Shown in pieces: positions 27,744 to 35,931 of a stretch of DNA of 64,000 nt. The position numbers and the translations under genes are program-made. The stretch comes from Calothrix sp. C42_A2020_038 (GTDB lineage Bacteria; Cyanobacteriota; Cyanobacteriia; Cyanobacteriales; Nostocaceae), in assembly GCA_015272395.1 (NCBI GenBank), contig JACYLQ010000001.1:1-64000 (forward strand), written 5' to 3'. Under the pieces are notes generated by a model. The model saw only the letters and a program-made list of their open reading frames with translations. It did no database searches and had not been told where the DNA came from. Every line of letters starts with the position of its first letter. Positions within the stretch are counted from its first letter, which is position 1.

Positions 27744-27759
27744 GTGATCAAAAAGTGAG
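27744..27759 (-). promoter_or_regulatory. GTGATT-NAAAA-GTGA direct repeat (site 2)
   Basis: GTGATCAAAAAGTGAG: half-sites 11 bp apart, 77 bp upstream of mgtE. Same spacing, orientation and distance class as site 1. Confidence 0.6.
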
Positions 27760-27882
27760 ATTAACAATATTTCACAAATTGACAATTGACGAAATTTGGG
27801 TAAAATTTTTAGATCAAATTTAGGAAAGAAAGAAGGCTTGAGAGCAACGTGGGTATTTTGAATGTGCTGTCAAGCTCTTTAA

Positions 27883-29988
27883 TTATGTGTCAAATTCATC
27901 CTCTATAAGTGATACTCGAGGTGGAAAGTGGAATACAATTAAAGAAATTCCTTTGGAATTACGAGCAATCTCTTCGGTCGCAATCCCTAAAGTGGGTAAG
28001 CCTGGAATAGTAGAATCACTATTATGAGTGAGTATCAATAAATCATCAGGTTGCAAGATTTTTAACACACTAGTGGCAAATTTTCCTTGTACATGTTGTA
28101 CCGGAATATCCAAAGTAACTTCAGGAAGTTGTAAATTTTGTGATGAATGTCGGTAAGATGATACTTGCAGTAGATGCAAAGATGCTTTGAGTTCGTTTGC
28201 CAAAATGCGCGTAAGTGCTAAGGTGCGTAGAAATGTTACTGAAGTCAGATCTGTTTCTACAATTGGTAAGAATACTCGTTTGGTTGTTTGAATCGGATGG
28301 GTAAAGCGTGTAAGTAATATTGGAATTGTTGTACGTTTTACTACGTTATCTATCACGCTGCCAAAAAAGTTATCTCGGTATGTGGCAAAACCTTTCCAAC
28401 CACAAATAATCAGATTCGCGTTACGCTCAAAGGCAGTTCGCAAAATCCCTTTATCGATTGAGTCATCTAATCGACCGATAGATTCAACACTGGCCACCGC
28501 AGCATGGGCAATTGTTTCTGCTGTTGCCAGCAATTGTTCCTGTTGGGTTTTCGCTTCTGTTAAAAGCTTCTTTTGATTATCTACTATAATGTGCAGCGGT
28601 AAAAGAGTACCGTCAGTAGCTTTACTCAAAATCAATGCCAGTTGCAATAAATTTGCTTCTGTGTTCGGGTTTGCAACCGGAACTAAGATACGATAACGAG
28701 GTAGCTTGTTGCCTCCAATCGTCATTGATTCTTGTTTGCTACTTTTAACAATATTCTTGCTATCCTTTGAACTTACACCCCAACGGTTAGTTACCCAAGG
28801 AGAGGTAATACAGGTAACTAAAATCATAGCGATTGTACCATTAACCGTAAGTTCGTCTACCAATTTAATATTATATGCCACAGTAATTGCAGCTAAAGTT
28901 GAGGCCGCCTGAGCTACAGACAGCCCAAAAATGACCATAATATTGGCAAAGCTAAATCCAAATAGTTTTCCTGAACCCCAAGCAGGTACAAATTTGGCAA
29001 TTATTGCTACGACTACCATTACTATAGATACTAGTAGTGAACGTGGTTGTTGAAATAAAATCCAAGGATTAACTAGCATTCCTACAGAAATTAGGAAAAA
29101 AGGTATGAACAGAGTATTACCAATAAATTGAATTCTGTTCATCAAGGGGCTAAGTTGCGGAATAAGTTGGGTAATTGCAATACCCGCCAAAAATGCACCA
29201 ATAATTGGTTCAATCTCAATTAACTGGGCTGCGTAAGATACTACAAACAGTGTAGCAACAACAAAACTAAATTCTGCCCCCTCATCGTGTCCAAATTTAC
29301 TAAAAAACCAACGACCAAGTTTTGGAACTCCCCACAACGTCGCAAAGGTGTAGATACTTAAAGAAGGTATCAAAAATAGCCAGAAGTTAAGAGTTAGATT
29401 ACCTTGGTGAGCTTTGACGACAACCGCTAATACTAACAAGGCTAATACGTTAGTAATCAGCGTTCCTCCCAGAGTTACAGTTACTGCTTGGGTTCGCATA
29501 ATACCTAGCTTACTGGCAACTGGCAATGCGAGCAAAGTGTGTGAGGCAAAGCAAGATGCAACCAAAATCGCTGATAAAAAACCGTAACCCAACAAAGTCA
29601 TTGCTACAGTACCCAATATCATTGGCACTAAGAAAGTTGCTAGCCCAAAAATCACGGCTTTATTGGCATTATATTTCAAGTCATCTAGGCTTGTTTCCAA
29701 CCCTGCCATAAACATAAGGAACAGTAGACCTACTGTTCCTAGCAAAATAATTGTGCTGTCTCTTGCTAAAAGACCCAATCCATTTGGCCCAATAATTACC
29801 CCCGCAATAATTAACCCAACAATACCAGGGAGACGAAACCGTTCAAACAGTAGCGGGGCAACTAACATAATTGCCATGATAATCAAGAATACTGCTACTG
29901 GGTCTTTTATCGGCGCCGATAAGCCTGGGAGTGTCAGTATCTGCATAAGCGAAGGCAAGGTGCTTGCTAGATTTGTCAGATGTTCCAT
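27883..29988 (-). CDS. CPA2 cation:proton antiporter with USP domains
   Basis: A 701-residue protein. Residues about 25-400 form 11-12 transmembrane helices of the KefB/NapA-type CPA2 exchanger, with GIVGLIIAGVIIGPNGLG, FMAGLETSLDDLK and the FLAGIAITQLIPQL helix. Residues about 430-700 hold two universal-stress-protein-like domains (YRILVPVANPNTEANLLQLA and RVFLPIVETDLTSVTFLRTL), with LIICGWKG resembling the GxxG nucleotide loop. It exchanges Na+ or K+ for H+ at the membrane; the USP tail may sense nucleotide or stress. No KTN (RCK) domain is present, so control differs from KefB. It lies after the 476-residue membrane protein and is separated from it by the palindrome at 30093. Confidence 0.88.
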   Translation of the reverse strand: MEHLTNLASTLPSLMQILTLPGLSAPIKDPVAVFLIIMAIMLVAPLLFERFRLPGIVGLIIAGVIIGPNGLGLLARDSTIILLGTVGLLFLMFMAGLETSLDDLKYNANKAVIFGLATFLVPMILGTVAMTLLGYGFLSAILVASCFASHTLLALPVASKLGIMRTQAVTVTLGGTLITNVLALLVLAVVVKAHQGNLTLNFWLFLIPSLSIYTFATLWGVPKLGRWFFSKFGHDEGAEFSFVVATLFVVSYAAQLIEIEPIIGAFLAGIAITQLIPQLSPLMNRIQFIGNTLFIPFFLISVGMLVNPWILFQQPRSLLVSIVMVVVAIIAKFVPAWGSGKLFGFSFANIMVIFGLSVAQAASTLAAITVAYNIKLVDELTVNGTIAMILVTCITSPWVTNRWGVSSKDSKNIVKSSKQESMTIGGNKLPRYRILVPVANPNTEANLLQLALILSKATDGTLLPLHIIVDNQKKLLTEAKTQQEQLLATAETIAHAAVASVESIGRLDDSIDKGILRTAFERNANLIICGWKGFATYRDNFFGSVIDNVVKRTTIPILLTRFTHPIQTTKRVFLPIVETDLTSVTFLRTLALTRILANELKASLHLLQVSSYRHSSQNLQLPEVTLDIPVQHVQGKFATSVLKILQPDDLLILTHNSDSTIPGLPTLGIATEEIARNSKGISLIVFHFPPRVSLIEDEFDT

Positions 29989-30092
29989 ACTGATAACTAA
30001 AAGTATTTTTTCCTAGTATCCCATCACTCTCTAATTTTGGCTGATAAAATCACAACGGTAGGGTGTATAGTGTTACACATTTGAGACTGACA

Positions 30093-30126
30093 AGATTCCT
30101 GACTTCTTGCAAGAAGTCAGGAATCT
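30093..30126. repeat. Perfect 34-nt palindrome
   Basis: Two 17-nt arms, left arm AGATTCCTGACTTCTTG, meet with no loop (centre TTGCAA). It belongs to the ATTCC(C/T)GACTT hairpin type and lies just downstream of the gene at 30146. It probably ends or protects that transcript; no clear T-run. Confidence 0.7.
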
Positions 30127-30145
30127 CAACATTTTATCTTTTGAG

Positions 30146-31576
30146 TTAGTTTGTGAAGTTACGCGACCTAGCGTAAGATTCTATTTTATAATGCAGGTTG
30201 TCTGTTTCTTCCAGAAGTTGTTCTATTCCTACTTCTTGAATACCTTTGACATAATTTATTTTGATTTCTTCCAAAAAATCTATCAGTAATGTTTCGATTT
30301 CTTCGACATTATGCTGTTTTCTTAATTCCTCTTCTAACGAATCTCGAAAGTTCTTAATTAGACGATTGGTATTTTCTGCTGCTATCGGATCTTCTAAGGA
30401 ATTAATTAAGCTACTATAGGTTATACTCGATAGAGATTTTGCTAAATTTTCCGCAAGTTGAGAAGGTAAGTTATTTAATCCAGGAATATTCTGTAATTTT
30501 TGCCAGATAGGCATTTGATTAAGAGAGCTATGTATACTATAATGCAATAAAGTTTCTATATCAGGTTTGATTTTAGGAATTACATCGTAAACACTAACAT
30601 CTAATAAACGATTGGCTAATACTTCGAGTTCATTTCTACCGCCGACTTGTACATATGGTTGCCTACTTTCGGGATGAAGTAACCAACGAGTAAAATCTCC
30701 TTTTTCAATCGATTTTTGTAACTGGTCAATTATCTGAATACCAACCATTTCTGTTATTTCTGCGGCAAACCCGATCAAAAAGTCTCGTTGAGCTTCTACT
30801 CGCACTGGTTCTAAATTTAACAATCCTGTGTGGTGAAGACGAATTGTCACAGGTATGACTCGTAACAGGCGCCAAAAAGGTAGTAGCAGAAATATATCAT
30901 ACCAACGACGTAAACAAGATTTCAGCCATGTTATTTTTGGATGGCGCCGTTTAGTAAAGACAATTCTAGCTAGAATATCACAGGTAAATATAATTACAAA
31001 TGGTAAGTCAATCAACCAAAAATAGTCAACAAATATACCGAATCTGTTGACATCACGATAATAGTTTTTTTGAATCAAAGGACGTATTTGTGTATTCCAA
31101 AAGTTGATTTCCTGTTGCCACCCAGCTTCATTCAGGTAATTTTGACTCCAGAATGTATTAAAAGCATCATAAGTATAAGTTTCACCAGTTCTTCGACGAA
31201 CCTTCTGTTTAATCTTTGCTAAATATTTAGTTTTGTTTGCTGTTGTAAAATAGTTGCCTTCAATAATTTGTAGACTACGTTGGCGAAGCTGTTCTAACTC
31301 GGTTTCAACAACAGCAGGTTCTAAGCGATTTTCTAGAACTTGCGTTGATAAATTATCTACTTGCCGAATATAAGTTTCAATTTCTGGATGAGCTTGAACC
31401 CCTTTGACTGGATCGTAAAGCTGGGTAAGGTTAGGTACAACTTCTAAGTAAAAATCGCGCGCATATAAATAAGTAACGTCAAAAAATACTAACAGTAGAT
31501 TAATGAACGCTATAATAGCTATAATACGTTCTCGCCACAAGTTAATATGGTCATAATGTGGTAAATTTTTTGCCAT
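30146..31576 (-). CDS. Channel-like membrane protein, unknown function
   Basis: A 476-residue protein. Helix one is at about residues 17-38 (IIAIIAFINLLLVFFDVTYL), followed by a long extracytoplasmic helical domain (about 40-185). A second membrane segment (about 190-210, FWLIDLPFVIIFTCDILARIVF) leads into an Arg-rich segment RRWYDIFLLLPFWRLLRVIP. This arrangement resembles S3-S4 of voltage-sensor or ion-channel families, but no pore signature is seen. The C-terminal 240 residues are soluble and helical. I know it only as a cyanobacterial hypothetical type. It starts 33 bp after the second holin-like gene, so the pair likely forms an operon under site 3 of the GTGA repeat. Confidence 0.7.
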   Translation of the reverse strand: MAKNLPHYDHINLWRERIIAIIAFINLLLVFFDVTYLYARDFYLEVVPNLTQLYDPVKGVQAHPEIETYIRQVDNLSTQVLENRLEPAVVETELEQLRQRSLQIIEGNYFTTANKTKYLAKIKQKVRRRTGETYTYDAFNTFWSQNYLNEAGWQQEINFWNTQIRPLIQKNYYRDVNRFGIFVDYFWLIDLPFVIIFTCDILARIVFTKRRHPKITWLKSCLRRWYDIFLLLPFWRLLRVIPVTIRLHHTGLLNLEPVRVEAQRDFLIGFAAEITEMVGIQIIDQLQKSIEKGDFTRWLLHPESRQPYVQVGGRNELEVLANRLLDVSVYDVIPKIKPDIETLLHYSIHSSLNQMPIWQKLQNIPGLNNLPSQLAENLAKSLSSITYSSLINSLEDPIAAENTNRLIKNFRDSLEEELRKQHNVEEIETLLIDFLEEIKINYVKGIQEVGIEQLLEETDNLHYKIESYARSRNFTN

Positions 31577-31609
31577 TTTGAGTCAAAAAATACTTAACTA
31601 TATCTATAC

Positions 31610-31963
31610 TCAAGTTATAGATCCAACTAATCTTAACAGGGTTGAATTAATAATTGACAAGCAAATAGAGCCTAGCAATGCGCTCCAAAAGCCATAGCGC
31701 AAGCTAAAACCAGGAACTATTGCAGCAGCTAACCCAAAGGTAATTGCATTCAAAATAAATAAAAATAAACCAAAGGTTATAAGAATAAAGGGAAAGGTAA
31801 AAAATGTCAAAATTGGTAGTAGAACCGCATTTAAGATTCCAAAAACTGCCGCTGATATGGCAGCCTTCCCAAAACCATCAATATCAATTCCCAAAAAAGG
31901 TAATCTGGAGATAATTAAAAAACTGACGGCAGTAATTAACCAAGTCATGATGATTCCCTGCAT
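31610..31963 (-). CDS. Four-TM phage-holin-family protein (paralogue)
   Basis: A 117-residue four-helix protein, paralogous to the one at 25808 (shared LITAVSFLI, FGKAAISAAVFGILNAVLLP, VPGF). The start at 31963 has AGGGG upstream; an earlier in-frame Met (32011) would add a polar N-terminal tail. First gene of an operon with the channel-like protein. Both holin paralogues lead two-gene operons and both carry the 11-bp repeat upstream. Confidence 0.82.
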   Translation of the reverse strand: MQGIIMTWLITAVSFLIISRLPFLGIDIDGFGKAAISAAVFGILNAVLLPILTFFTFPFILITFGLFLFILNAITFGLAAAIVPGFSLRYGFWSALLGSICLSIINSTLLRLVGSIT

Positions 31964-32034
31964 GGTGCTACCCCTTTGCTTTGTTGTGTATAAATAAAAT
32001 TGTGATATCAATTTAATATGAAGCCGTAACTAAT

Positions 32035-32065
32035 TAGACCCCTCAACCCCCCTTATAAAGAGGGT
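32035..32065. repeat. AGACCC(C)CTC hairpin
   Basis: Inverted repeat AGACCCCTC and GAGGGTCT around an AACCCCCC-containing loop, between the holin leader and the repeat at 32136. It resembles common cyanobacterial intergenic hairpins; function unknown. Confidence 0.4.
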
Positions 32066-32135
32066 CTAAGAGTAATAGTAAAGCGTATCTTCATATAGAA
32101 ATGGTATAAGTTATTCTTCACTATACGACAAAAAT

Positions 32136-32150
32136 GTGATTCAAAAGTGA
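32136..32150 (-). promoter_or_regulatory. GTGATT-NAAAA-GTGA direct repeat (site 3)
   Basis: GTGATTCAAAAGTGA: half-sites 11 bp apart, about 170 bp upstream of the second holin-channel operon. Same orientation as sites 1 and 2. Confidence 0.6.
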
Positions 32151-32285
32151 ATCTATCTCGCATTGTGAAAAACACAATATATTTATATCAGCATAAGGCT
32201 GATTAATTACGTGGCGCCATTTACAATTTGCAAGATGAAGATTCACAGGATGCGTGACACTACTTGTAATCTACAAAACAGAAAG

Positions 32286-32879
32286 TTAAGTATCATACAC
32301 GCGAAAATTAGACCACATAACAAAACCCGTAACTTGACACTCTAAGTCTTCTAGCCAAGAAACTAACTCATGGTTACTATTATGAAACAAAGTATACTCT
32401 CGCTCATCTTGAACTAGAGTTAGCCCTGTAGAAGGATTTTTTACTTGTGTATCAATGTTCCGCTGAAAACGTTGTTCTAAAGATTTCCCCAAACTTAACG
32501 CTTTTGATTGAGCTACTTCAAAACTTAATAAATTAATATTGTCTTGCTTGACTAATCCTTGAATTTGAGATTGATTTTTGAAAATTTGGCGCCCAAGAGC
32601 AGCTTGAGTTTTAGTGAACAAAGCAGCCAAACCGTAACTTATACTTTGCTTGTTTAGAGCAAAATAATTCCAGTCACCGTAAGCATATTCTATAAATTTA
32701 CCGTCCTCGACAGGTAAAATTAATCTCGAATGCAGACCACGGTCAGTAACGTAGACAGTCACTGGTTTAATTGGGTCAACCGGGGGTATGATATTTGCCG
32801 GAGACAATATCCACAATAACAGTAAAGAACTAGCTGAAATTAGAGTGTATATAATAATACGACGAAATATCATACTCAT
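32286..32879 (-). CDS. DUF2459-like exported protein
   Basis: A 197-residue protein with one N-terminal membrane helix (about 7-27) and a globular part starting VTVYVTDRGLHSRLILP, which matches the start pattern of the DUF2459 / TIGR02117 family, and containing EYAYGDWNYFALNK. Function of the family is not known to me; the conserved His and the YGDW stretch suggest an enzyme-like fold. The C-terminus CQVTGFVMWSNFRV recurs in a decayed copy at 37970, so the family was once duplicated here. It follows the Na/Pi transporter gene by 73 bp on the same strand. Confidence 0.65.
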   Translation of the reverse strand: MSMIFRRIIIYTLISASSLLLLWILSPANIIPPVDPIKPVTVYVTDRGLHSRLILPVEDGKFIEYAYGDWNYFALNKQSISYGLAALFTKTQAALGRQIFKNQSQIQGLVKQDNINLLSFEVAQSKALSLGKSLEQRFQRNIDTQVKNPSTGLTLVQDEREYTLFHNSNHELVSWLEDLECQVTGFVMWSNFRVYDT

Positions 32880-32952
32880 TCTTGAGTTTAACCACTACTC
32901 TTGAGAATAACTTACGAACTGAGTTTGATGGCTTAGATGAAACCTAAATTTA

Positions 32953-34230
32953 TTACTTTTGGTTGTTAGATTGTGAACCTGAGTTATTTGTATTTTGAGT
33001 GTTTCCATCATTAGCAGAAGCTTCTTGACGCAACTGTTCAACTTCTTGAGGAAGAGTAGGTTCATAAAAAGTTGCTATATCCAAGTCTCTCGTTAACCAA
33101 ATTCCAGCGAAAGGAAGAGCATAGAAAATAATTGCAATATAAGCAATCGCAACAGCACGACTTTTCGTGACGAATTCACCTGATTTTTCTGCTAACCAAA
33201 TCGGAATTTCTCGAATTTTCTTGATTGGGAACAGCAAAATAATGGCATAAATGTCAAAAATCATGTGTACCAATGCCACCATTAATGAGGCAGTTCCTTC
33301 TGCATCACCATTGCTTGCCAATGAAAGTGCAGCTAAAAGAGCAGTAGTTGAAGTACCAATATTTGCACCCAAAAAATAAGGAAGTGCTTGTATAGCTGCT
33401 ACCACACCAAGAGCAATAATTGGTACAATTACGGATGTTGTAATACTAGAACTTTGCACCGCAATAGTTATCATTAACCCAAAAAGCATCGCTTGCCACC
33501 ACGAGCCAAACAGATATTTTTTGACCTTCTCTTCTAAATCTTCATTAAGTATCGCTTTGAGTGATTTCACTAACCCTTGCAAAGATAAATACAACAATCC
33601 AAAGGCAATAATTAAAACAATCCATCCTGTTTCTTGAGTCAAACCAACGATGAAGTTGGCTATTGGCTCAACTATGTAATCTAGGGGACTGAATAAATCA
33701 ACGGCGCCTGCACCTGTAAGTAAATTTGTTAACTGTGTTGCCGACCAAGACAGGATACGAGTGAATATTTCCAAAGGTAGAAACAATAAAGCAGCAATGA
33801 TATTAAAGAAATCCAAAACCATTGAACCTTTAAATGCCCGTTTGAACTCTTCTATGTTCCTGAAGTGACCTAGAGCAACAATGGTATTAGTAACGCTGGT
33901 ACCAATATTGGCGCCTAGCATGATTGGAATCGCAGCTACTGCTGTCAGCGTTCCTGATGCAACCAGAGCAACAGTGAGTGATGTTGTTGTTGATGAACTT
34001 TGAACTAGTGTTGTAGCTAATATTCCTACTAAAAATCCAGTGATAGGATTAGCTGTAGTTGCTAATAATGTTTCTGCTGCACCTTCTCCCATCAATTCAA
34101 AAGCTTCGCCTAATAAGTCTAAACTGGTGAAGAATAGTACAAGTGATATTATAAGACCCAAAACATTCCATAAACCGCCTTTAGGTAAGGCTTGTGTCAA
34201 GCGTTTCATAACCTTGATTTGTATTTTCAA
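32953..34230 (-). CDS. Na/Pi cotransporter family protein
   Basis: A 425-residue membrane protein with the duplicated signature of the NptA / PF02690 Na+-dependent phosphate transporter family: QSSSTTTSLTVALVASG in the first half and QSSSITTSVIVPIIALG in the second, each in a re-entrant loop. Both halves carry GANIGTS. The C-terminal tail is Gln/Asn-rich (about 395-425). There is no PhoU-like domain after the transporter, unlike YjbB-type proteins. It likely moves phosphate with sodium, complementing PstS; direction is not predictable from sequence. Confidence 0.9.
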   Translation of the reverse strand: MKIQIKVMKRLTQALPKGGLWNVLGLIISLVLFFTSLDLLGEAFELMGEGAAETLLATTANPITGFLVGILATTLVQSSSTTTSLTVALVASGTLTAVAAIPIMLGANIGTSVTNTIVALGHFRNIEEFKRAFKGSMVLDFFNIIAALLFLPLEIFTRILSWSATQLTNLLTGAGAVDLFSPLDYIVEPIANFIVGLTQETGWIVLIIAFGLLYLSLQGLVKSLKAILNEDLEEKVKKYLFGSWWQAMLFGLMITIAVQSSSITTSVIVPIIALGVVAAIQALPYFLGANIGTSTTALLAALSLASNGDAEGTASLMVALVHMIFDIYAIILLFPIKKIREIPIWLAEKSGEFVTKSRAVAIAYIAIIFYALPFAGIWLTRDLDIATFYEPTLPQEVEQLRQEASANDGNTQNTNNSGSQSNNQK

Positions 34231-34447
34231 AATGTGTTACTTATAACACTAATTAAAAATAAATTCTTCAAGGTTAATTTCTTATTAAAATTAAATTATA
34301 TTGTTATTAATTATGACTTTGTTTACTACTCTAATATAAATTTATAAACCATCATCAGTTATATATTTAGATACTAACCTAAGACGTATTAATAATTATC
34401 TAGTTAAGTTTATTATGTCTATGACAATTAATTTGTATGTTAAAAAT

Positions 34448-34464
34448 CTCTCCTACAAGGAGAG
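34448..34464 (-). terminator. Probable terminator downstream of BrkB gene
   Basis: Arms CTCTCC and GGAGAG with a 5-nt loop; on the minus strand the stem is followed by ATTTTTAAC. It lies about 115 bp beyond the stop of the BrkB-type gene. The rest of this 348-bp gap holds nothing recognisable. Confidence 0.5.
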
Positions 34465-34578
34465 GAGAAAAGCTTTTCCTTCCCTTGCATGATACTGCTG
34501 GCCGGGGTAACATCCCACACTGTGGTTTTTCAGTCACTTCTGCTAGTTTCTCTTTCCAGAATAACGCTTTTAATTCAT

Positions 34579-35520
34579 CTATCTACGGTTATGATTACGT
34601 TTTGATGAACGAGATTTTCTTTTGCCTTCTTGATTTCGAGGCACTGCATACTCTGATGGGACAATAGGAGAACCACGTTTTTGGGCATAAACTTTAGTAA
34701 ACTCTGCTCCTAGAAGAAGAACTTGAGCAGCATAATAAACCCAGGTAATTAGAATTACAAAAGAACCTGCAACTCCATAGGCAGAGCCAAAGTTGGTTTG
34801 TCTTAGAAATAGTCCAAAAAATGATTGACCAATCAGAAATAAAATCGCTGTAATCGCCGCTCCTACGATCGTGTCTCGCCATGCAATTTCTGCATCGGGT
34901 AGAATGGTGAACATGGCGCCGAAAATAAATGTTGTTACTCCAAAACTGAGTAGTAAACTTAAAATTTGCCACCAGAAACCGGCACCAGGAACTATAGTGT
35001 TTAAAACATCAACTAAAGCTGCTAAAATAGTATTACTAACAAAAGATACTAGTAACAAAAATGCAATTACAAGTATCATTGCAAACGATAATAAACGTTT
35101 ACGTAAGAAATGAAATATTTGTTGTCTAGGAGCAGCTTCGACTTGCCAAATTCTATCTAATGCGTCTTGAATTTGAGCAAAAATTCCAGAGGCGCCAAAC
35201 AGTAGAAAACTAAGACTGAAAATTAACTGGAATGGACCTCCAGTCGCATCAGCCCTCATGTTAGCAATAGCAGTAGCTATTACTTCTGCCCCTTGTTCTC
35301 CTACCAATTCCGTCATGCGAGTAACAATCTGCTCTTTCGCTGCTTGTTCTCCAAAAATAGCTCCAACAATCATCATTACAATAATGAGGAGTGGTGCTAG
35401 AGAAAATACTGTGTAGTAAGCGAGTGAAGCTGCTAAAAGAGATACTTCATTGAACTGCCATTCCGAAATTGTATCTCTTAGCAACTCCCAAATCTTTCTT
35501 AAACCCGCCTTTATCCGCAT
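34579..35520 (-). CDS. YihY/BrkB family membrane protein
   Basis: A 313-residue inner-membrane protein with six helices and family hallmarks: LAASLAYYTVFSLAPLLII in helix one, the GASGIFAQIQDALDRIW loop, FGAMFTILPDAEIAWRDTIVGA and the conserved YGVAGSFVILITWVYYAAQVLLLGAEF. It ends in a basic Arg/Lys/Ser tail. Despite its historical name it is not an RNase; its function is unknown, with envelope or osmotic roles suggested. It follows the baeRF remnant on the same strand and may now use that gene's promoter (GTGA site 4). Confidence 0.9.
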   Translation of the reverse strand: MRIKAGLRKIWELLRDTISEWQFNEVSLLAASLAYYTVFSLAPLLIIVMMIVGAIFGEQAAKEQIVTRMTELVGEQGAEVIATAIANMRADATGGPFQLIFSLSFLLFGASGIFAQIQDALDRIWQVEAAPRQQIFHFLRKRLLSFAMILVIAFLLLVSFVSNTILAALVDVLNTIVPGAGFWWQILSLLLSFGVTTFIFGAMFTILPDAEIAWRDTIVGAAITAILFLIGQSFFGLFLRQTNFGSAYGVAGSFVILITWVYYAAQVLLLGAEFTKVYAQKRGSPIVPSEYAVPRNQEGKRKSRSSKRNHNRR

Positions 35521-35554
35521 ATTATTAATTAGTTTTGTTCATCGTAATTTGATT

Positions 35555-35743
35555 TCAATAACGCAAAACAGCGGCTATTTGAACAATTAATTTTTCTTCT
35601 GCCTCCCGGATAATATTTTTAAAGCGAATGGGATTTTGTCATGTTTCGGTACTCATTTTATAAGTTGCCATATAAACCGAAACGCAGTCTGTATTTACTT
35701 GCGCAGTTAAAATTCCTAATTCTTCAATCGAAAATAATTTTAT
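35555..35743 (-). pseudogene. Decayed baeRF-type (release-factor-like) gene fragment
   Basis: Reading leftwards, AGGAGG is followed 5 nt later by ATA instead of ATG. The frame then encodes KLFSIEELGILTAQ, VSVYMATYKMSTET, an in-frame TGA, QNPIRFKNIIREAEEKL and a stop. The pattern matches the N-terminus of the bacterial archaeo-eukaryotic release factor (baeRF) family, in which the residue before QNPIRFKN is often Arg; CGA to TGA explains the stop. The other roughly 300 residues are missing. Start loss, nonsense mutation and truncation make it a pseudogene. It lies 34 bp before the BrkB gene and about 100 bp after GTGA site 4, the likely original promoter. Confidence 0.7.
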
Positions 35744-35841
35744 AGTAACCTCCTACTATTAAAACTACCTTAATATTACGTAGGCGTATTGATTTTATAG
35801 TTTCTAATTATTTGCTCTATCTTTCATTTAATTATCCAAAT

Positions 35842-35857
35842 GTGATTGAAAAATGAT
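35842..35857 (-). promoter_or_regulatory. GTGATT-NAAAA-GTGA direct repeat (site 4)
   Basis: GTGATTGAAAAATGAT: half-sites 11 bp apart, the second degenerate. It lies about 100 bp upstream of the baeRF remnant and 322 bp upstream of the BrkB gene. Confidence 0.55.
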
Positions 35858-35896
35858 TGTGAGTGTTTTGTACGTCATGCTGAATCCAAAAGCCAT

Positions 35897-35925
35897 GTAG
35901 AGACTTAGCATCTCTAAGTCTTTAC
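35897..35925. repeat. GTAGAGACTTAG hairpin repeat
   Basis: Arms GTAGAGACTTAG and CTAAGTCTTTAC with one G-T pair; a GTAGAGAC family copy. It lies just downstream of the peptidylarginine deiminase gene stop and could end its transcript. Confidence 0.65.
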
Positions 35926-35931
35926 CTGGGT

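Noticed and set aside
27668-27882. Magnesium riboswitch upstream of mgtE
   Set aside because: No M-box-like conserved helices were recognisable; the GTGA repeat is the only clear element.
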